Shown piece by piece: positions 21,816 through 34,700 of a stretch of DNA of 64,000 nucleotides (within the stretch, counting starts at the first letter, position 1; each line of letters opens with the position of its first letter). The DNA is from Sordaria brevicollis (taxonomy: Eukaryota > Ascomycota > Sordariomycetes > Sordariales > Sordariaceae), in assembly GCA_033439795.1 (NCBI GenBank), contig JAUTDP010000001.1:3348001-3412000 (forward strand), in the 5' to 3' direction. Below the pieces are notes generated by a model. The model was given only the letters and a program-made list of their open reading frames with translations, was not told the origin of the DNA and made no database searches. The translations under genes and the position numbers were made by a program.

Positions 21816-22427
21816 TTTGTGTGTTTGGTGTGGTAAACGAGTCTATCGATCTAGAGTTGGCCGTGGTGTTTTGGTGTCAGCGAGATGCAAAGTCGAAGTT
21901 CAGGGGAAAATCCGAGTCGGAACTGGCGGGGAAGCTGAAGCTGTGACAAAGTGGGTTGGGCCGCCGGGGGGGCTGGGCCTAAAACTCGCAGCGTGCTCGG
22001 CGTAACACACCACTGGCAGAGGGATTCTGGGTGAAGCTACTGACCAGAAATTTGAAATTCGCCGAAACGATGCTGTGAGGTGCAATGTGTCGTTGGGAGA
22101 AACTTTTGCGGATAGGGGTGATGCTATCGTGGAAATGGCAGTCGGGTGTGGGAACGGGTTGAAGTGGGCTGTGGGCTGTGGGCACAACAATGACGATTGA
22201 TACGTGTGCAGACAAAAGGGGATCATCCTGTTCCCAACCCGAAGCTTGCCCTGCCCGTGGGGCCGCAAAGCTTCCTCCCGTTATCATCTGCATCTGACTG
22301 GTTCCAGAACGCAGTGACGCCACATCGGGAGTTGTTCTGCTAGGATTGGTGGACAGAAAGATGGTGAAACGATTATGTATGCTTCGGTGATATACTACTG
22401 TCTTCCCCACCGTTACTATCAATAACA
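21816..22427. other. Promoter region of yop1, upstream of tRNA-Val
   Basis: Carries the yop1 promoter (minus strand) and the flank of the tRNA gene. No other element supported. Confidence 0.4.
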
Positions 22428-22501
22428 GGTCCGATGGTGTAGTTGGTTATCACGTCAGTCTAACACACTGAAGGTCCCCAGATCGAGCCTGGGTCGGATC
22501 A
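22428..22501 (+). tRNA. tRNA-Val (AAC), no intron
   Basis: Cloverleaf: acceptor stem GGTCCGA (22428-22434) with TCGGATC (22494-22500), discriminator A22501; anticodon stem TCAGT with ACTGA; anticodon AAC at 22462-22464; T loop ATCGAGC preceded and followed by CCCAG and CTGGG. Length 74 nt. Confidence 0.93.
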
Positions 22502-22510
22502 TCTTGAAAC

Positions 22511-22521
22511 TTTTCTTTTTT
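22511..22521 (+). terminator. Pol III terminator of tRNA-Val
   Basis: T4 and T6 runs separated by one C, starting 10 nt after the tRNA 3' end. Confidence 0.65.
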
Positions 22522-24283
22522 CAACTTTCTTTTCGGCTTCCTCCTTGAACCCGTATGCATCCTTTTGCCTTGTCGCCGATACGCGAAAACAATTGCACAT
22601 GTCGCCTCGTTCCTGGCCTTTTCCAGGACTTACTCTTTTTCTAGCTACAGACTTACAACTGTAGTTGTTATTTCTAGCACATATCTGTGTATCTTTGCAG
22701 TATGAGATGGTACGGGTTTCCGTGGGCAGCAAGGGAGACGAGGTGTGTGTACTACCCTTAGTAGAGTTGGGTATAGACAAGACCTGTCAGTCTCACCAAC
22801 TGCTACACCCTCTTGGGACTGCCTCTCCGTCTTCACTCATTCCGCGCTTTGATATTTTTGACAAGGCGATGATGACAACTTGTGGACGTCTCAAGCCGAG
22901 TATCTGAACTGAACCCATGACATGAACCAACATGAAGTCTTTCAGAACCCCGCGATATCTCTTCAATGGTTTTCGTGCAGCAGCTCCACACCCCATGTCA
23001 GCCATATGTACAGGGTGCTTCACATTTACATGAGCAAGCGTAATCATCTGCAGCATATCGGCATAACTCACAATAAAAAAAAGTTTCGGTTCGATATTTC
23101 CAAACTTCAACGTCTCTATGACCACTGGCATGGAGGAAGAGATGGAGTTCCCCTCGTTCTGCGAGTGGTCAGACGGTATACTTGCCTACCAAGTCAAAGC
23201 TGGTGCAGGCCTTTGGTCAATGGGACTGAAGTGAAGTGACTGTTCTGTGATGACGGTGAGCCTCGGGATGATGGGATAACAAATCCTGCCAAACAGAAAC
23301 GTAGGCAGTTAACAGTCAGTCAGTCCAGAGCTGGGCTCTGAGGGCCGTCACTCACGAGGAACGTCATAGGGTATGCATTTTTCGTGGTTCGGAAAAGGCA
23401 CAGTGCCTGTGTCGATCAGGTACACATCGGTAGCCCAGAAATGAGAAAAAACAACAAGGAATTTTGCGGGAAAGAAATGCGCAGGTGTTCCGGTTCGTCA
23501 ACTTTGAATTCAGTTCCTCGAACAACAAAAGCAAAGTCAACAACACTCTCGAACGGGCAAACAGCCAATCAAACGCCATCGCCGTTTCAAGCGGGTCTGC
23601 ATGGAACGTGCGGGGGAGCAGCTAGCTGCCTTTGACTTGCAGTGGTTTTTTTAAGTTCCCTGCTGCAGCCTCCAGTGGAACGCCGCTGCACGTTGCAGTC
23701 ACGGCAGCCCGTCCGCAAGCCGCATTGCCCCAGGGCAGGTACGTCCCTAGCGCTTTCTCATGTTTGTTGATTTTCTTTTTCCAGCTTGTTCTCCGCTTCC
23801 CCCATACGAACCTCCAAAGAAAAAGTGCAATTGACCTATGCCTGCAGCATCGACATCGTCATTGAATTTTCTTACTCGCGCATGCACGGCACTGTTACTC
23901 GCGACACGTTCCGCGGCGTGCTCCCGACCCCATATCCGTTACCCTTATTATTAGCCCGGCCTGGCCGTGTTGGCACCCGCCAGGTTTGGAGTACCTAGTC
24001 GCCGCTACCAACACCAACAACACCGTCATTCCATATCCTTGTGTTTACTTGGGATATACACAGCAGACAAGAGCTACTAGTCTGCGCGCCTTGCCCGCCC
24101 TACCATCACAACAACAGGCGCTGATGGATTCAACCAACGGTACGCCCCCTTTAGCCTTCCACAGTGTTCTCTGTCCCCTCCGTCTACCACCACCACCATC
24201 TTTTGTGATTTGCCATCTTTTCCCCTTTCCCTTGTCCCCTATGTTTCCACACGCCAACTTTTCACGCGGCACCCCATAGCAGT
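22522..24283. other. Upstream region of the RFX gene
   Basis: 1.76 kb without a supported gene; likely contains the promoter and leader of the RFX gene, including a short upstream ORF (24124-24279). Confidence 0.45.
24124..24279 (+). promoter_or_regulatory. Upstream ORF just before the RFX start
   Basis: An ATG at 24124 opens a 51-codon frame that stops at TAG 24277-24279, four bases before the chosen RFX ATG (24284) and in another frame. If it lies on the mature mRNA, it would act as a translation brake needing reinitiation. A GTACGC donor-like and CATAG acceptor-like pair within it means it could be partly removed as a leader intron. Transcript data would be decisive. Confidence 0.4.
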
Positions 24284-26782
24284 ATGCTCACTGCCTGTAC
24301 AGACCCTCTCGCCCTCACGAAGGCGAAGAAGCGGCCTCGCTCTCAAGGCTCGACAGCTTCCATCCACAGCGCTGCAACACAACCAAACCTCGACCACGCG
24401 TTTACTGACGTGCCCGAAGTTTACCAATCCCAATGGATTCCGAACGATCACACCCGAACTCGAGAATTCAGCCATTCGACCGCCCAGATGACACAAGACG
24501 ACATGATGCTGGCCTCCCAGTTGCACACTAGCCGCGAGTTTGCCATGGAGTCACAGGTCAACGCTTCGATGTCCACTGTTCAATATCACGGCAGCCACAG
24601 TATGAGCCGCCAGTCTTTGTCCGCCGATTCATTTGCTGGTAATACCAGTTTTGTGGAGGACAGTCAGATGGTGGACCCTGACGGCAACAACGATCACGGT
24701 TCCTACCTAGGAATAGCATCGCAGGCCAAGGGAGGATCGCGCTCAAGTGCAAACAACGAGGTGGAGATGCGGCAACTGTATATGACCAACAAACATCGAG
24801 ACCTACAGGAGGTTGCAGAAGAGCTGCATGGCAACGAACGTGGTCCCAATTCGGAACGGACCCGGCAGGTGTTCGCCATGCTTTGGTACGTTGGTCGCTT
24901 GGGTATCTATTCGAAATCATGGGCTAACAGTACGACAGGATCAGCCAAGTCTGCTCGAAAGGCAAGGGATCTGTGCCTAGAGGAAGAGTTTATGCCAATT
25001 ACGCCTCCAGGTGTGCCACCGAGAGGATAACAGTCTTGAACCCTGCCAGTTTTGGAAAGCTTGTGCGAGTCCTTTTCCCCGGACTGAAAACTCGTCGTCT
25101 TGGTGTTCGAGGAGAGTCCAAATATCATTACGTCAACTTTCAACTTCGCGAGGACCAGCCTGATGTGCGCGATGTCTCGACACAGCCGCAAGTCTCCCCA
25201 ACAGAGGAGCAGTCCTTCTCCCAAACTTTTAGGTGAGTAGCCACGTACCTACGAGGATGCTGTCCATCCATACTAACTCTGCAGTAGTACGACGCCGGAC
25301 AATGCAGTGACAACCGAACGCGCTGTCCTCCCCACGCCTGACTTGGGGCAGCCGGAGGCTCGGGTGAGGCGGTCCCATGAATATGTTCACAGCCTGTACA
25401 ACCAAGTGCAGGTTGCGAACATCGACCAGCTTAACACAACGCTCACCAAAACAGTACAGAAGCTTTGTTTTGCCCCGGAATCCGAGGAGACATTCCAGCA
25501 GTCCGACCCTCTTGTCCTACCACGGATCGAGCCGTTCCTACCCCAACACACGGATCCGGACGCCGCCAAGTCACTAGCTGCGCTCTACCGGTCACACTGC
25601 ACGTCTCTGGTGGAATGCATTCGGTACTGCAAAGAGAAGACCTTCTTTCACCTTTACACCTCATTCCAAGGCACACTCACGATGCCAGTACAGAAACTTT
25701 TCAGCAATCCAGCTGTTGCGCCCTGGATAGAGGAGTGCGATTTCGTTCTGTACCAACGCATGATGCGCATTATCTCGAGCTTAGTCCTCCAAGTGGTTCC
25801 CAAAACGGTGCTCGATACACTGAGGAACATCTCAGATAAGCTTGTCCAGCACATCCGCGACTCCTTTCAAGGGCAGCCTCCTCACGTTCTCAAGGCCAAA
25901 GAGGCACCGGCAACTCTATTTGCAGGTCTCCTGGATAGAGTACTCCGTGTCAACCTTACCGCTCATGCAGCCGCCAACATGCTGTCCAACCCAGGAAATC
26001 GCGACATCATGTACTTGGAGTGGATGAGCATAATCAACCTACGAAAGATTGCCGAAAACGTTCCGTCGAGGGCCATGGACGATGTGGTGAATCTCCTCCT
26101 CAAGGAGATGCGTGGCCTGTTAGACCCCATCGATGTTTCCTGGGAAATAGAAGCCATGACGCTTCATGGGGAGATGGCAATGCGGAACGGCCAGCAACCT
26201 GAAGCACGGAACCCTGAAGAATCCACAGTCTCGAACGTTTTGGATCACTGGGTAAGCTTTCTTCGCTCCCTACCTTCGCACTTTCCCTACGCATCACCTA
26301 CCGATATTGTCTGGTGTGTTCAGCGGGTAGGCACCGCCGTGATGAGGGATATTACAATGGGTCAGGGTAAGAGTTTTGGCTCTTGGTGGGTCACCAAGTG
26401 TTTTATTGATGAGATGATTCTCTTTTTGGCGGAATGCGGCGGATTTCTCAAACAGAAATCAACACATGAGCATCAATTGCTCATCTCACAGCAGCAAAAA
26501 GCTAGCAACGAGGCAAGCAACGGGACATCCAGATACAGAAGTGGGAGCGACGATTCCAGTGAGTCCCGGATGTCCGAGTCGCAGCCAGATCGAGCCCGCT
26601 TCCCGGTGGCTGCATCGACCGCCACCCAGCCGTCTGTTCATGACGACAGTGGTATAGGAATCCGAACGCCCGATGAAGATTCTCCGATTCAAAAGTTTGG
26701 GTTCCAAACTACTAACGCAAACACGCAAGACATTTTTGCCGGCACGGAACTGCAGGATGAGGATCATTTGGCAGAGATATAA
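24284..26782 (+). CDS. RFX-family transcription factor
   Basis: Three exons: 24284-24885, 24939-25232, 25285-26782; 797 residues. Introns of 53 and 52 nt have GCTAAC/ACTAAC branch points. The winged-helix RFX DNA-binding domain spans about 175-270, with the intron splitting W201; signature blocks are RVYANYASRC, NPASFGKLVRVLFP and RRLGVRGESKYHYVNF. Downstream is the conserved C-terminal region of fungal RFX proteins (HEYVHSLYNQVQVANIDQL through the VSFLRSLPSHFPYASP segment) and a Ser-rich tail. Family knowledge: fungal relatives include yeast Rfx1/Crt1 (DNA-damage repressor of RNR genes), S. pombe Sak1 and Acremonium CPCR1 (beta-lactam genes, morphology). Which role applies here is not shown. 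An in-frame start upstream was not found. Confidence 0.92.
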
Positions 26783-27768
26783 GTGCTTGGGTGGGTATAC
26801 AGTGGGATTTGGTGATTGGGTTCTTCTTTCGATGTCTTATTAGGTAGGGGGAGTTCTTTTTGGCGGTTATACCTTGATGGCTCTTTTTTTTTTTTTTTTT
26901 GCACTTTTCACATGACGATATGAAGCAATGAGGACAGATGCTATGAAAGGTTGGGCTGTGCGGATAAGGCGTCATTTTGAAATGCACCTTCACCACATGC
27001 TGGCTGTTCACCGTCGAATCTCGGGGTTTGGATTTCTGGGTTGGGGGCGTCACGGCTATACCTGGAAAGGAGGAGTGTTTTGTTTTTGTTTGGGACCCAG
27101 ATGCCTCAACCACCAATGTTCATTGTTCAAATGTATGGATATAGGGGACACCAAAGCGTCGGCTTCATCATCAAAGGGTTCAAAAAGGGAGGGCGTTTTG
27201 CAAGCATTTACGTGTGATGGTGGTGGAACGGCGTCTCGAATACGACACAGATAATGAGCATTGGTTTTGCTTCGTACAGTATAGTTTGATCTGTTTGTTC
27301 TCGTGTCTGGCTGTATCTAGGTGCGTTGGAATGAAGTCGATCCCTTTGTAATTCCCGGAACAGCGCACCGACCAGGGGCACTGAATCGTCAAGACGGCTT
27401 TAAACTGCTACGTCCGGTGTGGGTGAGCGGGCTCGAGCCGGGCTTGGCGATTTTCCACCTTTCGATCGATGTTGCACGTGAAGACGTTTACGGAAACACT
27501 ACGTTTTGGGAAGTGATCCTACGTATAGCAAACCCCTCCGTCATCATAAAGCAGGTCCTCCGCCTTTTCACCATCTCTTACACACTCCCTGGATCATACA
27601 CCTCTCTCTCACAGTCCGGATCTATCGACAACTTGAACTTGTTTCTCCTCTTGCTGTCACTCTGACAACTCAGCAGCACTATCGCCAATCGAAGCTTGAT
27701 TAACGGATACAATCTAGCTTGAAGACGTCAAAGAACCCGAGAAATCTCATCTTCGAAGAAAGTAGAAA
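26783..27768. other. Intergenic region, RFX to lipase-like gene
   Basis: Holds a T-run of about 17 at 26884-26900 and no supported ORF. Confidence 0.45.
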
Positions 27769-28785
27769 ATGGCAGTCGAAAAAGAAAGCACTTTCGAGGT
27801 TGATGGAGCATCCTTGTATGCAAAGTCCTGGGAGGTATGTCGTATTACGCAGCTGTCACTGTCAGCCTGAGCCGCCCTCGACCTCTCAACTTACACTAAA
27901 AAAAACGCCACAAACTAGCCGGAAGGGCCAATCAAAGCAAAGCTCATTTTCATTCACGGATTCAGCGACCACATCAACCGCTACTACGGCTTCTTCCCTT
28001 CGCTCGCGGCGCGCGGCATCGCCGTTTACGGATTCGACCAGCGCGGCTGGGGCCGCAGCGTCAAGAAGCCAGCGGACAGAGGGCTAACGGGACCAACATC
28101 GCGAGTGCTCGCCGACATCGTCGCCTTCATCGAGCCGCACCTGTCAGATGCGCCCGGCGCGCCGCCCGTTTTTGTCATGGGCCACTCGATGGGCGGAGGG
28201 CAGGTCATGACGCTCGCCTGCGACGAGCAGTACCAGGACCGGATTGTTAGCAAGGTGCGCGGCTGGCTGCTCGAGAGCCCCTTCATCGGGTTCGCGCCCG
28301 AGCTGAAGCCGAGTTTTATTAAAGTGTTTGGCGGCCGGCTCGCGGGCAAGCTGTTCCCGCACCGCCAGCTGGTCAACCCGATCCCGCCCGAGGACCTGTC
28401 GCGCGACCCGGAAGTCCAAAAGAGCATTGCGGCGGACGAGCTGATGCATAACACGGGCACGCTGGAGGGACTCTCGAGCATGTTGGATCGCACGGATGGG
28501 TTGACCAAGGGGACGATCAGACCGCCGGTTGGAGACAAGGTCAAGGCTATCTGGGTTGGCCATGGCTCGAACGATAAGTCGACGGATTATAATGCTAGTA
28601 AGAGGTATTTTGACCGGGTTATTTGTGGTACGGTAAAGGACAGGACGTTCAAGAGGTATGATGGGTGGTATCATCAGTTGCATGCTGATGGGCCGTGTAG
28701 TGAGGAGTTTTATAAGGATGTTGGGGACTGGATTTTGGAGAGGAGCGAGTGTGCGGATTCGGGGAAGTTTGAGGCCAAGATTTGA
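27769..28785 (+). CDS. Monoacylglycerol-lipase-like alpha/beta hydrolase
   Basis: Two exons, 27769-27834 and 27919-28785; 310 residues, the usual size of this family. The 84-nt intron separates the first 22 codons. Seen: beta-strand/oxyanion block LIFIHGFSDHINRY; FDQRGWGRS; nucleophile elbow GHSMGG with Ser112; Asp241 in GSNDKSTD; His274 in WYHQLHAD. These form the catalytic triad in the spacing of monoglyceride lipases (yeast Yju3, human MGLL), which cut monoacylglycerol to fatty acid and glycerol at lipid droplets or membranes. No signal peptide. Serine-hydrolase function is clear; the substrate is inferred from family. The coding part from about 28000 on is more GC-rich than its flanks. 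Confidence 0.88.
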
Positions 28786-30214
28786 GATGGTGCTTGGGGG
28801 AGATTCGGAAAAAGTAGATGATGCTATGTTTGACATTTGAGGGCCAGCTAGGGCAATGTTTGTACGGCTTTTCTCTACTATTGTTATATAGTTCATGATA
28901 ATCAATAGTCTCTCAAGGATTTGTCACTTTGTGGTTGTTGAGGTGCTCTTGGCCTGCGATCCAACGCGCAGAATCGCATCTGCACCCCACAAAGTCAGCC
29001 AACATCGGGATCGCCTCGGCTTGAAGATCATGAAACATGTCGTAAACTCTTCCGAATACCCCCGAAGATTGAACTGGGTTTACCATTTAGTTCTATTATC
29101 GATCCTATAAAGATATCGACATTCCAATTTGACCTTCCCATCCACCTCCCTTTTGCCATCTTTTGACTTCCCCCCTGGTGCCCGGTTTGACCCCCTCAAC
29201 TGCTGCCCACTGCGGTGAGAGTAGTTGGCTTCTTGGCATCTCGACCACAGCTCCCTTGAACCCTGACAATATCCACCTCTGCAATCTTATCAGATCATCA
29301 GTTAAGCAAAGGATGACCCTCTTTTCAACTTCCAAGTCCACAATTTCCATCTGAACTTTCTCATCAGCTACGACGATGATGGAGGTGTTTGGTCCTCCAG
29401 CATACGGATAACGAACACGAAGAGTCGAGGTTGACAAACCCGATACTGGGACACAAATGGCATCGCACCGCCTGTCCAACCTCCTCATAGGGAGGCCCGG
29501 AGTTTGTTAGGTCCGGCAATCACATCCAGCCCTTTGTGTATCTCTTGGACAGGCCGGGGCAAGGCCGTTGCCCAGCCAAAATCGACATGCTTATGCCCCT
29601 CAGATTGCTATCGCTCACAATGCAGGACAGCGCTAGTGGGAAATGGAAATGAGGTATGAAAAAGCAACGTGCGGGAATGGTTGGTTCAGGGGGGCTATTC
29701 TTCGCCTTCTGATCGCTCCTTGAACGCCACCTAACAAAGTGATTCCACAGCAACCTGTTTCCGTTGCCGGTGTTGATTGATGAAATCAATTGACATAGCC
29801 TCGATCTTGTGTCTCTCTCCTCCATGAATCTCTCCCCAAACGTCTTCCTCAACGGCTTTGTCAACCTCTCATCTAGTTCGAGATCGACCGGCGACTTTCC
29901 GAGTTCTGATACCGCCGACGACAACTGGCGCTTCCCCGCTTGACCTGCTGAGCGGGAACCCCCAACGACACGCAGCCGACTATCGATTGACCGCCGTCGA
30001 CCCAATCCCTTTTTAAGGTTCAGCCGCCTTTTTATCCTATACACCTACTTCACCTCCTGCAACCTCGTGCGATTCGCTACCTTCAGCTGCGTTATTACTG
30101 CGCGCGCATCCTGCGTCCTCCCACCAGCAAACGCAACCCCCGCGTATTAAACCTTTTTTTGAATTAAGCTCAAGGTTGGCGATCTGGTCGAACCGACCCC
30201 CTCATTTTGCAACC
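28786..30214. other. Intergenic/promoter region of the CDF gene
   Basis: 1.4 kb with no supported ORF; pyrimidine-rich stretches occur near 30030-30140. Confidence 0.45.
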
Positions 30215-31723
30215 ATGGAGCCCGATCTTTCACACAGCATTTCGCATCACCCGCACGCCTTCAGAACGCAGTCTACGTCGGCCAGCACAATCTCGCTCCA
30301 TCGACTTCACCATCACCATCATCATCACCACCAGCAGCAGCAACATCATCAGCATCATCAGGATAAGCACCTAATGGGCGGAACCGAAGTAGAAGCCACT
30401 AGTACCGGAGTCGAAGCTACAGAAGGAGATGAACATGGCGTAACCAGGCACCGCGACATCGAAGTCGAAAGCCAACGAACTGGTCGCCTCCCGCTCGTCA
30501 GCGCCGAGCACGACCCTTACGGACTCTCGCAGCGATATAAGACCCCGTCGGAGTTGGCGGCCATCAAGGCAAACACGTCTAGAAAGCGTGATGCCGCCAG
30601 CGCCGCCCGGCCCGACTCATCGGGCGTTGCCAGTACCGGTGGAGCCTCCGGCGCCGGCTCCTCCAAGCACGGATCCGGAGCAAAGTGGAGACCACCCATT
30701 GGCCGCTCCGCCCTGCAAGCTCGCCGTGTCCGGGGCTTTTACGAGGCCCAGAACGAGACCATCGAGCGTATGCTCAAGAGCGTGGAGGAGCACGTCGCCG
30801 AGGCGCGCCAGGAGCAAGGAGACGATCACCTCAAGTTCCAGATCGCCGTCTGGGGCTCCTTGATCGCCAACATCATCCTGACCGTTCTGCAACTCTACGC
30901 CGCCATTTCTTCGGGATCGCTCTCGCTCTTCACCACCATGGCCGACGCCATTTTCGACCCGCTCAGCAACGTCACCCTAATCCTGACCAACCGAGCCGTC
31001 AAGCGCGTCGACCCCAACCGGTTCCCCTCCGGCAAAGCCCGCTTGGAAACAGTCGGCAACATCACCTTCTGCTTCATCATGACAGCCGTCTCCGTCGTCC
31101 TCATCGCCTTCTCCGCCCAAGACCTCGCCCAACACGAGCGCGACTCCGACACAAAGGACTTCCATTTACCTTCCGTAATAGCCGTTTGCGTCGCCTTCGC
31201 CACCAAGTTCTCGCTTTTCCTTTACACCTGGTCGCTCAAAGACAAGTACAGCCAAGTGCGCATCCTCTGGCAGGACCACCGCAACGACTTACTCGTCAAT
31301 GGCTTCGGTATTTTGACTTCAGTCGGTGGCGCCAAGCTGGTGTGGTGGCTTGACCCAGCGGGCGCCATCTTCCTGAGCGTGATCATCACGGCCATCTGGC
31401 TGCGCACGGCGTTTACCGAGTTTTTGCTGCTGGTGGGCGTGACGGCCAGCGTGGAGATCCAGCAGCTGATTACGTACGTGTGTCTGACGCACTCGCCTCT
31501 AATCAAGCAGATTGATACCGTGCGGGCGTACCACTCGGGCCCGAGGCTGATTGCGGAGGTTGACGTGGTGATGGATCCGGACGCGACGCTGATGGAGACG
31601 CATGATGTCGCGGAGGAGCTGCAGATGAAGCTGGAGAGCTTGCCGGATGTGGAGAGGGCGTATGTCCATGTTGACTATGAGACTACTCATAAGCCGGAGC
31701 ATGCTTTCAAGAAAGATCTGTAA
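30215..31723 (+). CDS. Cation diffusion facilitator, manganese-type
   Basis: Single exon, 502 residues. Residues about 1-200 are a low-complexity cytosolic region with a His/Gln-rich run (HHHHHHHHQQQQHH type) at about residues 30-48. From about 205 onward there are six membrane helices of the CDF fold. The metal sites read DxxxD on helix 2 (D244, D248 in MADAIFDPLSN) and DxxxD on helix 5 (D354, D358 in DHRND); these define the Mn-CDF subgroup. The C-terminal domain (AYHSGPRLIAEVDVVMDPDATL, HVDYETTHKPEH) is the ferredoxin-like cytosolic dimer domain. Family knowledge: relatives export Mn2+ from cytosol into Golgi or vacuole in exchange for protons. The ATG at 30215 is the first in frame; the open frame upstream lacks one. 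Confidence 0.9.
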   Translation: MEPDLSHSISHHPHAFRTQSTSASTISLHRLHHHHHHHHQQQQHHQHHQDKHLMGGTEVEATSTGVEATEGDEHGVTRHRDIEVESQRTGRLPLVSAEHDPYGLSQRYKTPSELAAIKANTSRKRDAASAARPDSSGVASTGGASGAGSSKHGSGAKWRPPIGRSALQARRVRGFYEAQNETIERMLKSVEEHVAEARQEQGDDHLKFQIAVWGSLIANIILTVLQLYAAISSGSLSLFTTMADAIFDPLSNVTLILTNRAVKRVDPNRFPSGKARLETVGNITFCFIMTAVSVVLIAFSAQDLAQHERDSDTKDFHLPSVIAVCVAFATKFSLFLYTWSLKDKYSQVRILWQDHRNDLLVNGFGILTSVGGAKLVWWLDPAGAIFLSVIITAIWLRTAFTEFLLLVGVTASVEIQQLITYVCLTHSPLIKQIDTVRAYHSGPRLIAEVDVVMDPDATLMETHDVAEELQMKLESLPDVERAYVHVDYETTHKPEHAFKKDL

Positions 31724-34700
31724 GTGAAGATGGGTTGCTCGTAGAATTTAGGCGCAATGATGATGAGCATGTTGGCTATTTCTTGTCACGAATTTTGACT
31801 AGGGGCTTGATGTCTGGATTCTCATGTGTACCATTGCTCTATCAGTTCTATCATAATACCATCTACTCATTTCTAATAACATCACGTCTACTTGACGTCT
31901 CTTTAAAAGTTCCATATATCCGCAAATTTACATCTCAACCTAAACTTGAGACAAGTCAGATTGAGATCACCATAAAGCAATACATACTATTGGATTTTGG
32001 AGTTCCTGTCTGTTTCTCCAACTCTCCTAGGAAGAACTCTGCCCCTTTTCCAGCGAAAACCATGAACTCAATGGCTATGAGTTGTTTCTGGAAAGTTTCG
32101 AGTTTCACAAGCACCTTACGAAGGCTTTTCTTCGTCTGCCAGCTTGGTCCTCAGAATTGCCGGCGCGAAATCGGAGCCATTCGTCTATTTTCCTGACTAC
32201 CCCTCAACGTCGTCAACATCAAAGAGGGTAGGGCAGCACGGAGCCCCAAGCTGTATTGGATCGGACCATAGCTATGTCGTCTTTCCAAATTCAACATCTC
32301 CAAGTCATCGTTGCCTGATGGTGATCTGTCACGGCTCGTCGGTCCGTTTAGATGTCCTGATTCGAAGTTGCGTCAAACCAAAATGAATAGTGCTGCGAGT
32401 AAGTGGCCCAAGACGCTGGAGGGTTTTCGATGGCTCAACCATAACGACATGAGTTGCTGTTGCACAGAGATTTAGACAAGGTTGTCTCATTCGTTTTAAG
32501 AAAGAAGGTGCCGTCGTATTCTGGATATGCAGAGTGAGTTGGGCAGATGTTCCAGAGCTTCTCGATTCTTGATCTGCATATGTAAGGAGAGAAAGACCTC
32601 AGAAGGTTAGGCAATTCGTCTCCTTGTAAGGCTCGGGTACAAGTTCAGTGAGCCCGTCCATGATGGCGTAGATCGAGTTTGAATGTGACTTACTGCCCCC
32701 CGAGTACCATTGAAGTATCGGGCCTGAGTAGATCGGCTACAAGACCTGTACCTACTTGAAAGGCAAGCTGCGGTGTAGAAACAACTTTGTGTGGTCCTTT
32801 GAGCGCAACCCTACTTGCCTTCAAAACAGGATTCTGCTCGTGTGCGAGATGACAAGCGTCCTGAGAAATAACTAGATATTAGAAAGTGGTGCCCAATCAT
32901 GAAGCTGTTGGAGAGAGCTTAACCAGGCACAAAAGGGCACTGGCTTGGTGGTGCGGGGCATTCTTCAGACTTCATATGTGAGCTGACGCGGGGTAGCTTC
33001 CCGTACGACACTGTGGTGGGTAGGTGTACCGGCAAAAAAGCTGTTGAACGATGGCCGGCCCTTTGAAGTTGAGGCAAAAGAGGAGATTTCGTCGACGTCC
33101 TGTCAAGCTGTGTAACAAAGTCAGTGTTCATCACTGTGTAGTATGAGAAATGAAGTGTGAAGTTGAACCGGGGATGTCAGGCAGGCTCGCAGCTTGGTGG
33201 CCTTCACCTTACTGGGCAAGCTGGGCTATCAGTGGCAACAGAATGACAGAGGCGGTCAGAAACTGTTACCCCAAGACGCTGAAGAAGATGATGGTGATGA
33301 AGAAAAATAGCAAGTACCTGTGCCTCCCCAGAAAGAACCAAGATGCAAGCCACTTCCCATTGAGAGATGCTGGATGCAAATGCCATGTATTACCAGAAGC
33401 GAGACATTCACAACGGCTCTTGGCGTCCAATTGTGTCGAACAGTCCTCTTCCTGTCATCGAGGATGCCCAACCGCGGCCTGTCATAAGGTATGTGCTCAC
33501 AGAAGAGCTGACGACTCGACTGCCGATATCAAAATGAGAGGTTTGATATCTTGGGCCACAGTCGACATGCATTGATGCCGTGAGGCTCAGGGTCCTTGGC
33601 CTGTGGAATCTTCGAAAGCTCTTGCTATGGAATTTCATCTGATATGTTATCGGTGGGAGTCATCATAGCCGAGCGGTTGTCTCTTTGCCCAAAGGGTGAG
33701 CTCGGACGGTCATCCTGCTCGATATCGGCCGTTGTTCCCTTCAATTTTTGCCGGGTTTCTGGGCCCGCTTTGAATGGACTCCTCATGCTGCAACTGGGAC
33801 GCAATTGAGGCTGCAGTAGGAGACAATGGCTTTGAAACGATGGAAAGGATGCCATCGCGCTATCACAAGCCGGGGGGTAGGAGGAGAGGCGGAGGAGGCG
33901 GCATCAAGGTCCTCGTCCGGGAGGTTGGAAGAAGAAGAGATGGAGGCGCTAGGAAACCCTTGCAATAGTGACTCCAACTTCTCTCGGTCGTTCAGTTGCT
34001 GGAGTCCACTCCTCGGACGACCTCAATTCCAATGCGCACTGTGACGGGGGCAGCCTACCTAACCCGAGGGGTTTAGATGAGGGGCTCCGAGAAGGGTCCG
34101 GGTTTGGGCAGCGCTGCACTCGCAACGGTTCTTTCCCCAGAGCATTCTCAACGTTGCCCCGCCTAATGATGGCATCGGGTGCGTGCTGTACTGTGTACCT
34201 TGCCTATCGTACCTGCTTCGGTTTGTCCAGAATCCTCCCGGCCTCGTTCGCTCCTCGTCGATGGGCTCGATGGGTTCCATCTGTTGCGCTTCCACTTCCC
34301 GCCTTTCCACCCACTGCAGCCAGACGAGCGAGACGGAGGAGATGGAGGTGGAATCCACGCTCCCAGTCGTCAGATTAATGGTTGGGGCTCTTCCGTCTGT
34401 GCCTGACTCCCACCTACCTACCTCTTCGACCACATCTTGGCCACCCCAGATTAACCTTGCAACCTCTTGACCTTGCCACACTGCAGACAAGCCTTCTTCT
34501 TGACTACTACTGACTTTCCACTTTTGTCTTTTGGTATCTCTCGTATCTTGCACTGGATAGTCTTCAGCCCAGTTCCCCTTATTTACTTCCATATAACACC
34601 GCCTGGCTTCCACTTGCTCTCCCCACTTGTGTGTTTGCTCCTTCTCTGTTCTTTCTCCCAAGCGTCAGCAAGCCCCGAATAGTCTTTTGAACTTCAGCCA

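Noticed and set aside
34059..34661. 200-codon minus-strand frame upstream of glycogenin
   Set aside because: Low-complexity, no domain; looks like chance in the pyrimidine-rich leader.
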